Below are positions 7,543-15,434 of a DNA stretch of 64,000 bases, piece by piece. The stretch is from Pseudomonadota bacterium (GTDB taxonomy: Bacteria > Chloroflexota > UBA6077 > JAJPHF01): the NCBI GenBank assembly GCA_021325365.1, contig JAJPHF010000083.1, positions 1 to 64,000 on the forward strand, in the 5' to 3' direction. Below the pieces are notes generated by a model. The model searched no databases. It was not told where the DNA came from and saw only the letters and a program-made list of their open reading frames with translations. A program made the translations under genes and the position numbers. Numbering within the stretch: position 1 is the first letter of the stretch; each line of letters begins with the position of its first letter.

Positions 7543-8478
7543 TCAGTACAGGTCGCTGAGCGACTCGTCGGCCAGGAACCGGCGCAGCGCCGCGGCGAGC
7601 AGCGGTGCCACGCTGACGACGCGCAGCGCCGGCCAGTCGCGCTCGGGCACCGCCACGGTGTCCGTGACGACGACCTCCTGGACGCCCGCCCGGCCGAGGC
7701 GGTCGCGGGCGCCCGGCAGCAGCAGCCCATGGGTGGCGACGACCACGAGCTCCGGCCGCGCGCGGGCCTCCCGCAGCGTCGCGGCGCTGGTCGCGATGGT
7801 GCCGCCCGTCGCGACGATGTCGTCGACGAGCAGGCAGCGCCGGTCGCGCACGTCGCCTACCAGATGGGTCACTACAGTCTCCGTGCCACTAAGGCGCCGC
7901 TTGTGGAGCACGGCGAGGTCAGTGCCCAACCGCTGGGCGTAGCGGGTGGCCATCGGCACGCGGCCGGCGTCCGGCGCGACGACCACGGCATCGCGCGCCG
8001 GCCAGTCGCGGAGCGCCGCGCAGAGCGTGGAGACGGCGGTGAGGCTGTCGACCGGGCAGTGGAAGAAGCCCTCGGCCTGCGGCGTGTGCAGGTCCACGGT
8101 CACGACGTGCTGGACGCCGGCGGCTTGGAGCAAGTCGGCGACCAGGCTGGCGGTGATCGGCTCGCGGCGGCCGCCGCGCCGGTCGGCGCGGGCGTAGCCG
8201 AAGTACGGCACGACGGCCGTGATGCGCGCGGCCGCGGCCCGCCGGCAGGCGTCGGCGAAGGCCAATAGCTCGATCAGGTGGTCGTTCACCGGCGGCCCGG
8301 TCGGCTGGAGGAGGAAGACCTCCTTCCCGCGGACGGGCTCGAGGAGGCGGACGGTTAGCTCGCCGTCGGGGAAGCGCTCGACCGCGCAGTCGCTCAGCCC
8401 TACCGCCAGGTCGCGCGCCACCGCCGCGGCCAGCGCCGCGTTAGCGGTTCCCGCGAACAGCGCGAAGGTGCCAGCCAT
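7543..8478 (-). CDS. prs: Ribose-phosphate pyrophosphokinase (PRPP synthetase)
   Basis: The protein has 311 residues from ATG 8478, slightly shorter than typical Prs. It makes PRPP from ribose 5-phosphate and ATP in the cytosol. Landmarks are the N-terminal LFAGTANAALAAAVA, the FPDGELTVRL strand, the ATP-site YFGYARADRR, DLHTPQAEGFF, and the ribose-5-phosphate loop LLVDDIVATGGTIATSA. The flexible-loop segment VAVPERDWPALRVVSVAPLLAAAL is family-typical. The variant ARADRRGGRREPI replaces the more usual RQDRK, so it may be a divergent second copy rather than the housekeeping enzyme. It heads the minus-strand stress/nucleotide set. Confidence 0.9.
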   Translation of the reverse strand: MAGTFALFAGTANAALAAAVARDLAVGLSDCAVERFPDGELTVRLLEPVRGKEVFLLQPTGPPVNDHLIELLAFADACRRAAAARITAVVPYFGYARADRRGGRREPITASLVADLLQAAGVQHVVTVDLHTPQAEGFFHCPVDSLTAVSTLCAALRDWPARDAVVVAPDAGRVPMATRYAQRLGTDLAVLHKRRLSGTETVVTHLVGDVRDRRCLLVDDIVATGGTIATSAATLREARARPELVVVATHGLLLPGARDRLGRAGVQEVVVTDTVAVPERDWPALRVVSVAPLLAAALRRFLADESLSDLY

Positions 8479-8574
8479 GATCCCCGTCGGCGGTCCGCCC
8501 CGCCGCTGGTGGACGCCGTCTCGCCGCCCTGCCGCAGTCCGCGTGCCACGGTCGCCGGGGCCGGCCCGCACCGC

Positions 8575-8606
8575 GCCGCTCTCCAGGCGGGAGAGGGAGT
8601 AGCACG
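8575..8606. repeat. Degenerate copy of the REP-like palindrome
   Basis: CTCTCCAGGCGGGAGAGGG followed by AGTAG matches the core of the palindromic repeat seen intact at 12.4, 12.7, 50.4, 56.9 and 61.7 kb, with a changed loop. Confidence 0.45.
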
Positions 8607-8924
8607 AGCCCTAGCGCCGCTTGCGCCCCAGGTGACCGGCCGGTGTGTCGTAGGGGCGGCTCTCGTGGCCGCCCGCGGCCCGCGGGCCGCCGCCCCGGCG
8701 CCGGCCGACCGCTCAGTCTCGCTGCAAACTGCCCTAATCCCAGCGCGCTCGCGGCGCATGGTGCCGATCCCGGGCACGGCCCCCGGCGAACGCCGCGGCG
8801 GCGCTACGTGTCAGCCCGGACGAGCGGGACCCCCTCAGCCGTCTGCTGCTCGCCCGCCCGGCTAGCGGGCGCGCCCCCGCACGCGATCGCAGATGGCGTC
8901 ATAATGACATGCGTACGCCGGCGT

Positions 8925-8968
8925 CTTCAGCAAACCCTTAGCGAATCCTCAGCAGGTTTTCAGACGCC
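8925..8968. promoter_or_regulatory. Four phased 11-bp repeats, likely response-regulator box
   Basis: Four consecutive 11-mers share a YYTYAGC-like core: CTTCAGCAAAC, CCTTAGCGAAT, CCTCAGCAGGT, TTTCAGACGCC. Tandem sites at 11-bp spacing are how OmpR/PhoB-type winged-helix regulators usually bind. The region lies between the divergent prs and cupredoxin genes and could control either. Confidence 0.45.
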
Positions 8969-9027
8969 AGATGGGCTTGAAGATGTACGGTGGGCGCGCA
9001 CTATAGGTTGTGGCATTGTTCTTGGCT

Positions 9028-9062
9028 CCTGGCTCCGTCCGGCCGGGGATAAAGGAGCCAGG
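9028..9062. repeat. Inverted repeat
   Basis: A 9-bp perfect inverted repeat (CCTGGCTCC with GGAGCCAGG) has a 17-base loop, next to GGCACCTGTCAC. It resembles REP-type palindromes and could equally be a transcription stop. No transposase is nearby. Confidence 0.4.
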
Positions 9063-9139
9063 CACCTGTCACACGGACCTCTGGCACTACGCATGGGTCG
9101 TAGCCGTGCGAACGTGCAAGTAGGCGTGAGTTATTTGGT

Positions 9140-9328
9140 TAGGCGTGGTACTCGTGGCCATCTGCGTCCCGTAACTCCTCGTGGCGCCCGCGACTGGGCA
9201 AGCACAGTCACCGGGGAGCTACCTCATAGCCACTTACCTCACCAGGGGGCCTATCTCCGTTCCAGGAGCGACCTGCCAATACGCCGGCCACGCGAAAGTG
9301 GCGGCACTCCCCGAAAGGAGTGACTAGG
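9140..9328 (+). promoter_or_regulatory. Structured leader of the cupredoxin genes, partly cobalamin-riboswitch-like, with hairpin over the ribosome site
   Basis: Three blocks occur in the order of a cobalamin riboswitch: a GTAACTCC...GGCGCCCGCGACTG stretch (9171-9196), GCCACT (9229-9234) and CCAGGAGCGACCTGCC (9262-9277, close to the B12 box). A short GGCGT/ACGCC pairing can close them. The conserved GGGAA block is not visible. Two hairpins with GAAA-containing loops follow, at 9287-9302 and 9305-9322. The second pairs CACTCC with GGAGTG and hides the AAAGGAG ribosome site, a common translational off-switch layout. The aptamer class is uncertain; the occluding hairpin is seen directly. Confidence 0.4.
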
Positions 9329-9384
9329 ATGCGGGTTCGGCTCCGATTCTCGGGTGCGGCAATCAGACGCCTCCCAGCATCGCG

Positions 9385-10329
9385 ATGCTGGTGCTCGCCG
9401 CGGGGCTCGGCCCCGCCGGCGTGCCGCGCGTCGCCGCGGCCACGATCTGGCGGGACACAGCCGGTGCGCAGACGGGCAACGAGGCCATCCAGGCCCTCGC
9501 CTTTCTACCCAACGAGCTATGGATCCATACCGGCGACACGATCAACTGGTCCTTCCCGACCGGGGAGCCGCATACTCTCACGCTCGTCACGCCGTTCGGC
9601 ACCGACAACAATTCCCCGCAGATTTGCAACGGGGCATCGACCTCGCCGCCGACCAATCAATGCACCTGGGACGGCAGCAGCGTGGTCAACTCGGGACGCC
9701 TGCAGGATGGCGGCACGTTTGCGGTCGCTTTCCCAGTAGCCCCCCACGATTACATCTACCGCTGTCTGATTCACTCGCGGATGACCGGCACGATCCATGT
9801 GGAGCCCACCACCACGACGCTACTTCATGACCAGAAGTTCTATGACCAGGAGGGACAGCAGCAGAGTAACGCGTTGCTGACGCAGGGCAACCAGCTACGG
9901 GCGCAAGAGCAGGCCCAGACCGTGGCGGGGCCTGGGCGCAATGCTGTGACGATCGGCGCCGGCTTCGTGACCGGGACCGCGCCGGGGCTGCTGCAGGCAG
10001 TGAGCGTCAACCGCTTCTTGCCAGGCAACCTCACGGTTCGACAGGGAGATACCGTGACCTGGAGCGCGAACGACCCGGCGATCCCGCATACGGTGACCTT
10101 CGGCGCCGAGCCGGCGAATCTGCGACCGGCCATCGGCACGCCGATGCTCAACGCGCCGTACCCGCAACCGCGGGTGGGCCCGACCGTGAGCGCCGGCTTT
10201 CTCGGCCAGGGGCAGCCGAGCCAGACGTACAGCGTCACGTTCAACGCCCCCGTGACGTACCAGTACTACTGCGCGCTCCACGACGACCTCGGCATGCTGG
10301 GGACCGTCATCGTCGTGCCTCGCAGCTAG
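9385..10329 (+). CDS. Secreted protein with two cupredoxin (plastocyanin-like) domains; N-terminus frameshifted
   Basis: The open frame from ATG 9385 gives 314 residues. Domain 1 (about 25-145) has EPHTLTLV and CLIHSRMTGTI. Domain 2 (about 195-314) has IPHTVTFG and CALHDDLGMLGTV. The His-Cys-His-Met set of a type-1 copper site is present in both. The strong ribosome site AAAGGAG (9314-9320) is spaced for ATG 9329, which is in a different frame. Adding one base in the CCC at 9373-9375 joins the frames into a fine signal peptide (MRVRLRFSGAAIRR, a hydrophobic core, then PRVAAA). The real gene therefore probably spans 9329-10329 with a one-base deletion. It likely acts in extracytoplasmic electron transfer or copper binding. 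Confidence 0.8.
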   Translation: MLVLAAGLGPAGVPRVAAATIWRDTAGAQTGNEAIQALAFLPNELWIHTGDTINWSFPTGEPHTLTLVTPFGTDNNSPQICNGASTSPPTNQCTWDGSSVVNSGRLQDGGTFAVAFPVAPHDYIYRCLIHSRMTGTIHVEPTTTTLLHDQKFYDQEGQQQSNALLTQGNQLRAQEQAQTVAGPGRNAVTIGAGFVTGTAPGLLQAVSVNRFLPGNLTVRQGDTVTWSANDPAIPHTVTFGAEPANLRPAIGTPMLNAPYPQPRVGPTVSAGFLGQGQPSQTYSVTFNAPVTYQYYCALHDDLGMLGTVIVVPRS

Positions 10330-10463
10330 GGCACGGCCCTACGACAGGTTTTCGTAGCACAGGGCGCAGCTCCTGTCCTGCCCCGAGCGGCACTCTGAGC
10401 CGGCTTCCGGGGGCGCGTGGTCAGGTACGCCGCGCCCAGTATGCCTCGTTTGGAGGTAGAGAG

Positions 10464-11420
10464 ATGCACGCGTGGTACTGGCGCTGGGCAATGGTGACCG
10501 CGCTCCTTCTCGCGCTCAGTGGCGGCGTTTTCGTTGCCCGCGGGCCGGCCGCCCGGGCCGCCGCGGTCCAGCAGGGGGACGCACAGCAGTGGCAGGTGCA
10601 GGTCGGGGCGGAGAGCCCGGACAAAGCCGTCCAGGTGCTGCAGTACTATCCGGCCGCGCTGAGCGTGAATGTCGGAGACACGATCACCTGGACCAACGCG
10701 GCGACGGAGATCCACACGGTCACGTTTCTCGCGCCCGGGCAGGAGCGGCCCGAGTTCGACCGGAGCGATCCGCAGCAGGAGCAGCCGCAGGGCAATGGCG
10801 AGCTGGATGGGAGCGGCTACCTGAACTCGGGGGTGCTGGAAATCGGGAAGACCTGGGCGGTGACCGCCAGCCAACCGGGCACCTACAGCTACATCTGCCT
10901 GGTGCATCGGCAGCAACTGGGCACGGTGACTGTGAACCCCGCCGGCACGCCGTACGAGCACTCGCAGGCGGACTACACGGCGGAGCGAACGGCGGCGGAC
11001 CCGATCATCAGCGAGTGGCAGAGCCGGCTGGCGGCCTACCAGCCGAGCGTGCAGACACGGGATGATGGCACGCGGGAGTATGTGATCGACGGGGGCCTGG
11101 GGGACGGCACAGCGGCGGTGATGCGCTTCGCCCCGCAAGGGGTCGAGGTCCGGGTCGGCGACACGGTCACCTGGGACAACGCGGATACCGAGACGCCGCA
11201 CACGATCACTTTCGGCCCAATCCGGGGCGCTCCCACGGAGGCCTGGGGCACGCCGACCGCTTTCGATGGCGCGAGCCCCTTGAGCTCCGGGTACGTGGGC
11301 GCGGATTGGCCGGCCGGGGCGCGCTACTCGGTGACCTTCACGGCGCCCGGCCAATTCTCGTATATCTGCATACTGCACGCCCCGGCGTTCATGCTCGGCT
11401 CCGTCACCGTTACGCCATAA
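10464..11420 (+). CDS. Secreted protein with two cupredoxin domains (paralogue of the upstream gene)
   Basis: The protein has 318 residues from ATG 10464, with GGAGGTAGAGAG upstream. A signal peptide covers residues 1-33 (hydrophobic AMVTALLLALSGGVFVA, cleavage near ARAAA). Domain 1 (about 45-155) has EIHTVTFL and ICLVHRQQLGTVTV. Its usual Met ligand position is Gln/Leu, so any copper site there would be altered. Domain 2 (about 195-318) has TPHTITFG and CILHAPAFMLGSV with all four ligands. The layout matches the gene 134 bases upstream, implying a tandem duplication and probable cotranscription. A strong palindrome follows the stop. Confidence 0.88.
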   Translation: MHAWYWRWAMVTALLLALSGGVFVARGPAARAAAVQQGDAQQWQVQVGAESPDKAVQVLQYYPAALSVNVGDTITWTNAATEIHTVTFLAPGQERPEFDRSDPQQEQPQGNGELDGSGYLNSGVLEIGKTWAVTASQPGTYSYICLVHRQQLGTVTVNPAGTPYEHSQADYTAERTAADPIISEWQSRLAAYQPSVQTRDDGTREYVIDGGLGDGTAAVMRFAPQGVEVRVGDTVTWDNADTETPHTITFGPIRGAPTEAWGTPTAFDGASPLSSGYVGADWPAGARYSVTFTAPGQFSYICILHAPAFMLGSVTVTP

Positions 11421-11464
11421 CGCGGCTCGTCTGGGCGTCGACCCTCCACTGAGCTGGTTTCCAC

Positions 11465-11507
11465 GGATAGTGTGCAGGTTGGGCGCAGCCCAACCTGCAC
11501 ACTATCC
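11465..11507. terminator. Perfect 20-bp palindrome after the cupredoxin genes
   Basis: Two 20-base arms (GGATAGTGTGCAGGTTGGGC and its complement) are separated by GCA. It sits between convergent genes and would make a bidirectional terminator. Its TTGGGC-GCA-GCCCAA core recurs in weaker form (TTTGGC-GAA-GCCCAA) at 32752-32780, so it may also be a mobile REP-like unit. Confidence 0.6.
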
Positions 11508-11541
11508 TTATCCAGATCCTTGGCCTTATCCAGATCCTTGG
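11506..11541. repeat. Two perfect 18-bp tandem repeats
   Basis: CCTTATCCAGATCCTTGG occurs twice head-to-tail (11506-11523 and 11524-11541), abutting the palindrome. The function is unknown. Confidence 0.8.
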
Positions 11542-11582
11542 GCCACGGGGGGGCGGCGGGGCTAGGGCGGTCAGGCCGCTCG

Positions 11583-12137
11583 CTACCACACGAACGGAAT
11601 TAGCGCCTTCGTCCGCTGCTTGTAGGCTGGATATTCCTTCGGGAACTGCCGCTCCATAAGCTTGTCTTCGGCGCCCACCCGCCAGAGAAATATGGCGCCG
11701 AGGACGATGAGAAGAAAGATCCACGCGCCGCTAACAATCGCCGAGCCGATGCACGCGACAATGCCGCAGGTGTACATCGGATGGCGCACAATACGGTATG
11801 GACCGGCTGTTATAAGCTCCTGCCCTTCCTTCGCGGCGACGATCTGGCTCCAGTTCCGGCCAAGGGTCTGCCGCGCCCAGACGAGGAAGGCCATGCCCGC
11901 GACGCACAGCAGAACGCCGATGCTGCCTACAACCGGGTTTGCGGGGGAGCTGTTGAGGGGGCGGAATACGGGTAGGCGCGGAAGCAAGATTGAGGCGAGA
12001 ATGGCGAGCGTGAGGACGGCGCTCTGCAGGAAATGTCTTTGGGTGTCCCGCTTCACGCCGATCGAGGAAACCGTCAGGTATACGATGAGGAGGACCCAGA
12101 GGGCGTCGATGAGCCGGGTAAAGATTGTCGTATTCAT
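11583..12137 (-). CDS. Isoprenylcysteine carboxyl methyltransferase (ICMT/PEMT) family membrane protein
   Basis: The protein has 184 residues from ATG 12137. There are about four membrane segments: residues 8-25, 38-54, 70-88 and 122-150. The family signature is GPYRIVRHPMYTCGI (about 113-127), followed after the last membrane span by GAEDKLMERQFPKEYPAYKQRTKALIPFVW. These bind S-adenosylmethionine and the membrane substrate. Bacterial members methylate unknown lipids or small molecules; true prenyl-protein methylation is not expected. Base composition is clearly less GC-rich than its neighbours, which hints at transfer. Confidence 0.85.
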   Translation of the reverse strand: MNTTIFTRLIDALWVLLIVYLTVSSIGVKRDTQRHFLQSAVLTLAILASILLPRLPVFRPLNSSPANPVVGSIGVLLCVAGMAFLVWARQTLGRNWSQIVAAKEGQELITAGPYRIVRHPMYTCGIVACIGSAIVSGAWIFLLIVLGAIFLWRVGAEDKLMERQFPKEYPAYKQRTKALIPFVW

Positions 12138-12416
12138 GGCGTGATTCCCTGGCTCAAGCGGTTTCCCGAAGGAGTGATCTGGCCGAGGCCGACGCGCGGT
12201 AGGACACGCGCTCCTGTCTTACGACGGGTTCGCTAGATCGGCCAGTATCAACAAACCCGGCCGAGCGGCAGGAGACGAGCCCCTGCCCTACCTTCTGGCT
12301 CAACCGGCGCGACGACTACTGTACGTTGGCGAGGTGATCTCATGCCAGAGATTGTCTCGCGGCCGTCGCGCGGTTCATACCCGATCCGGCGGGGCGGTTC
12401 GCGTAGCGGGGCGTGC

Positions 12417-12452
12417 CCTCACCCCGCCCCTCTCCCAGGGGGAGAGGGAGTA
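12417..12452. repeat. REP-like palindrome, single copy
   Basis: CCTCACCCC, then CCCTCTCCC-AGG-GGGAGAGGG and AGTAGG. This is a full-length copy of the window's repeat family: a hairpin of about 8 bp with a conserved CTCACCCC side arm. Confidence 0.75.
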
Positions 12453-12711
12453 GGCGAACCCTATCCCCGGATTGGGTATCAGCCGGGGGAGCGGCCGCTC
12501 ACTGGAGGCTTGCTAGCTTGCTCGGCCGCGGCGCGAGGCCCCCGCCACCTCGCCGGGGGCCGTGCGCCAGCCTTCCGCGGGCGGTTGCGCGGCTCCGCTG
12601 GCTGCGCCGGACGACGGCCCCGCGCCAATAGCTTCCTATGCAGGGGCGCGGCTTGCTGCGCCCCGCTCGGGCGCCACTCGTCCCAGTGTCAGAGCGAATC
12701 CCGCGACGGAG

Positions 12712-12856
12712 CGTCCTCCCCCTCGCCTAAGGGAGAGGGGGCAGGGGGGTGAGGTCCGGCCCCTCGTCCCTCCCCCTCTCCTAGGGGAGAGGGGGGCAGG
12801 GGGGTGAGGTCCGGCCCTCCCCCTCTCCCCCTGGGAGAGGGTCGGGGTGAGGGCGC
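12712..12856. repeat. Three REP-like palindromes in tandem
   Basis: Three successive hairpins of the same family lie at about 12718-12752, 12770-12808 and 12817-12852. Each has a CCTCTCC...GGAGAGG stem and a GGGGTGAGG side arm. The first two share GGTGAGGTCCGGCCC, so the array grew by local duplication. Confidence 0.75.
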
Positions 12857-13147
12857 GCCCCCAGCATCCGGCCGCGCGGCGCGCAGGAGAGCGCCCGCCG
12901 TCCGGCGCGACGTGGTCGCCAATCTTACGCCGTACACGCATCCCACCGCGCTCGCCGCCCGCGCCCCTGCCCGGGGCATGCCCCCGCCGGCCCGGCCCGC
13001 CGCGAGGCATCGGAGGATTATCGTACGGCGTAAACGATGCGGCCTTCCGCGCCCGACCCATGCGCGCAGACCCGCGCCCGGCCTAGCAATTCGCCAGACA
13101 GGAGGGAGGATCGTTTGACCGTTTTTCGAATGCACGGTACTGCAAAA

Positions 13148-14812
13148 TCACGGGGCACACCCGGTGGCGGGGGTGGGACGGCTGTCCAGGGCGCCGGCGG
13201 GGACGGCGCGGCGCAGCCAGTCGGCGGTGCGGGCCGCGAGCGCGGAGATGGTGAGCGCGGGGTTGGCCGAGCCCTGCGTGGGCAGCGCGCTGCCGTCGCA
13301 GACGAACAGGTTGGGCACGTCCCAGGTCCGGCCCCAGCGGTCGAGCACCGAGTCGTCCGGCGTGAAGCCCATGCGGCAGGTGCCCACCAGGTGCGCGTAG
13401 CGGTTCACGCTGTGCGTCTCGGTCGCCCCGGCGGCGTGCAGGACGGTCTTGGCGGTGGCGATGCCGGCGCGCATCATGCGGCGGTCGTTCTCGAACAGGT
13501 TGAAGTGGACGTAGCTCGTGGGGATGCCGTACTGGTCCTTCGCGGTCGGGTGGATCGAGACGTAGTTGCGCGCGTCGGGCAGGATCTCCCCCAGCACGCC
13601 GATCGCCGCGTAGTGGTTGTAGTCCTGCATGGCGGCCAGCAGCGACTCGCCGAAGCGGCCGTCCTCGTCGGTCAGCAGGTGGGCCATGGCGATCGGCAGC
13701 GGCGCCACCGTTTGCAGCGAGTAGCCGCGCACGAAGTCGTTGCGCGGGTCGGTCTCGTAGAACGCCTCCGTCGAGGCGCAGGCCGGCGGCGCCTTGTACT
13801 GGCGGATCATGTCGGGGAAGCGCCCCCACACCACCGGGCCGGCCTGGGCCATCAGAAACTTGCCGACGAGCCCGCTGGAATTCGCCAGGCCGTCGGGGAA
13901 GGCGCTCGACTTCGAGTTCAGCAGCAGCCGCGGCGTCTCGATGGCATAGCCGGCCACGACCACGGCCCGCGCCCGCTGCTCCTCCTCCACGACCTGGCCG
14001 TCCGCCAGCGTGCGGAAGTAGCGCACGCCAGCCGCGCGGCCCGCGGCGTCGACGGGCACCTCGTAGGCCATGCAGCCGGTGCGGATCTCGCCGCCGTGCT
14101 CGATGGCGCCCGGGATGTGGCTCACCATGATGCTGCTCTTCGCGCCCACCTTGCAGCCCAGCAGGCAGAAGCCGCGCATGATGCAGTGCGGCCGCTTGCC
14201 CACGGCGCCGGCGGGGATCGCCACCGGCCCGCCGGCCGCGACGCGGATGCCCAGCTTCACGCAGCCCGCGATCAGCATCTGGCCCGCCGTGCCGGCCTCC
14301 AGCGGCGCGTAAGGGTAGCCGTGCGGCTTGCCCCACGGCCAGTGCGCGGGGCCGGACACCGGGTACTCGCGCTCCATCTGCTCGTAGTAGGGCTCCAGCT
14401 CGTCGTAGCTCAGCGGCCAGTCGGCGGCCACCCCGTCGAGCGTCCGCACGCGGAAGTCGGACGGGTGGAGGCGGGGGCAGAAGGCGGCGTAGTGGACGGT
14501 GCTGCCGCCGACGCCGCGCCCGGAGTTGTTCGCGCCCAGCTCCAGCGGATCGGTGCCGCCGGTGATGCGCAGGTCGTTCCAGTACAGCCGGCCGGACCCG
14601 GCCTCGTCGGAGACCATGTCGTGCTCGCTGTCGTGCCAGGGGCCGGCCTCCAGCACCACCACGGAGAAGCCGTAGCGGGCCAGCCGCTCGGCGAGCACGC
14701 CGCCGCCCGCGCCGCTGCCGACGATGCAGAAGTCGACGGGCTCGCGGGGCGGGTATTCGCGCATGTCGGTATCGAGCACCCAGTCGGGCGAGAGGTGGAC
14801 GTGCAGCTTCAC
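13148..14812 (-). CDS. GMC-family FAD-dependent oxidoreductase (large subunit, sugar/alcohol dehydrogenase type)
   Basis: The protein has 554 residues from GTG 14812, which overlaps the previous gene's TGA (GTGA). The FAD-binding Rossmann motif VDFCIVGSGAGGGVLAERLA starts near residue 24. The FAD/substrate segment SGRGVGGSTVHYAAFCPRL and the C-terminal GMC signature HLVGTCRMG, then SALPTQGSANPALTISALAAR, are all present. It oxidises a hydroxyl group of a sugar or alcohol. No twin-Arg or Sec signal is visible, so export would depend on the small subunit. The operon order of membrane protein, subunit 3 and GMC subunit resembles gluconate/2-ketogluconate dehydrogenases, but without a cytochrome c gene. 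Confidence 0.92.
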   Translation of the reverse strand: MKLHVHLSPDWVLDTDMREYPPREPVDFCIVGSGAGGGVLAERLARYGFSVVVLEAGPWHDSEHDMVSDEAGSGRLYWNDLRITGGTDPLELGANNSGRGVGGSTVHYAAFCPRLHPSDFRVRTLDGVAADWPLSYDELEPYYEQMEREYPVSGPAHWPWGKPHGYPYAPLEAGTAGQMLIAGCVKLGIRVAAGGPVAIPAGAVGKRPHCIMRGFCLLGCKVGAKSSIMVSHIPGAIEHGGEIRTGCMAYEVPVDAAGRAAGVRYFRTLADGQVVEEEQRARAVVVAGYAIETPRLLLNSKSSAFPDGLANSSGLVGKFLMAQAGPVVWGRFPDMIRQYKAPPACASTEAFYETDPRNDFVRGYSLQTVAPLPIAMAHLLTDEDGRFGESLLAAMQDYNHYAAIGVLGEILPDARNYVSIHPTAKDQYGIPTSYVHFNLFENDRRMMRAGIATAKTVLHAAGATETHSVNRYAHLVGTCRMGFTPDDSVLDRWGRTWDVPNLFVCDGSALPTQGSANPALTISALAARTADWLRRAVPAGALDSRPTPATGCAP

Positions 14813-15432
14813 CGTGCGCTCCGCTCGCGGGTTGGGGGCGCCTCGCGCACCTCCCACGGCTCCGGCTGGCCGAAGTTCAGGGCGAAGTAGCCGCGGGGGT
14901 AGGCGGGGCCGCCAAAGCCGATCTCGTCCCAGGCGGTGGGGTGGGCGTAGTAGACGCCGGTGATCTGGCGCAGCGCCACGTAGATCCACCAGCGGTGCGC
15001 GGGCAGGCGCTGCCAGGTGTCGCCCGGCGGGTTGCCGGCGCGGACCGTCTCCAGCACCACGTCCTGGGCTGCGCCGTCGAGGTCGGCGAAGGCCGCGCCG
15101 TGGAGCGCCCGCGCCGTCTCGTCCAGCCCGGCCAGGCCCCACAGCCAGGCCTCGCGGTTGGGCGGCATGTCGTCGAAGCGGAAGCCGTCGTGGGCGGCCG
15201 TGTCGAGCGTCGCGTCGATCCAGGGAGCGATCGGCACGCGCTGCGCCGCGGAGCGCCAGTCCTGCGGGATGACGCGGGCGCAGAGCGCTATGAGCGTGGC
15301 CTGCTGGTGCGCGTCCAGGTGCCGGAAGGGCGGCACGTTGTGGACGCGGTCGAGCACGACGCGCCGCGTGGCGTCGTCCCAGTGGCCGCGCTGGTCGAGG
15401 ACGTGGTAGCCGGGGTAGCGCTCGTGGTGCAC
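14809..15432 (-). CDS. Gluconate 2-dehydrogenase subunit 3 family protein
   Basis: The protein has 207 residues from GTG 15432, starting two bases after the stop of the membrane-protein gene. It is recognised by the PPFRHLDAHQQATLIALCARVIPQD segment near residues 25-50 and by LWGLAGLDETARALHG, typical of subunit 3. It also has a C-terminal ITGVYYAHPTAWDEIGFGGPAYPRGY motif. In known dehydrogenases this small subunit escorts the GMC subunit; many carry a Tat signal, but none is seen here. It forms a complex with the following GMC protein, as shown by the 4-bp gene overlap. Confidence 0.88.
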   Translation of the reverse strand: MHHERYPGYHVLDQRGHWDDATRRVVLDRVHNVPPFRHLDAHQQATLIALCARVIPQDWRSAAQRVPIAPWIDATLDTAAHDGFRFDDMPPNREAWLWGLAGLDETARALHGAAFADLDGAAQDVVLETVRAGNPPGDTWQRLPAHRWWIYVALRQITGVYYAHPTAWDEIGFGGPAYPRGYFALNFGQPEPWEVREAPPTRERSAR

Positions 15433-15434
15433 GG

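Larger units (their letters stand above)
12138..13147. other. 1-kb repeat-rich region without a gene
   Basis: No credible gene is visible. The region holds four units of the CTCTCCC/GGGAGAG palindromic repeat (listed separately). It also holds two copies of a GATCGGGTAT-like motif, in opposite orientation near 12376 and 12470, of the kind also seen beside the repeats at 61.87 kb. Long open frames here are by-products of GC-rich sequence. Confidence 0.6.

Noticed and set aside
5911..8268. Long plus-strand frame opposite the esterase, phosphoribosyltransferase and prs genes
   Set aside because: It is antisense to three clear families and has no motif of its own.
9020..9065. Insertion-sequence end next to GGCACCTGTCAC
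   Set aside because: No transposase, target duplication or second end is visible; treated as a simple inverted repeat.
12712..12856. CRISPR-like array of three repeats
   Set aside because: Spacing is irregular, repeats are themselves palindromes of a dispersed family, spacers are not unique-length, and no cas genes are present.
13037..14890. Long plus-strand frame opposite the GMC oxidoreductase gene
   Set aside because: Antisense shadow with low-complexity translation.
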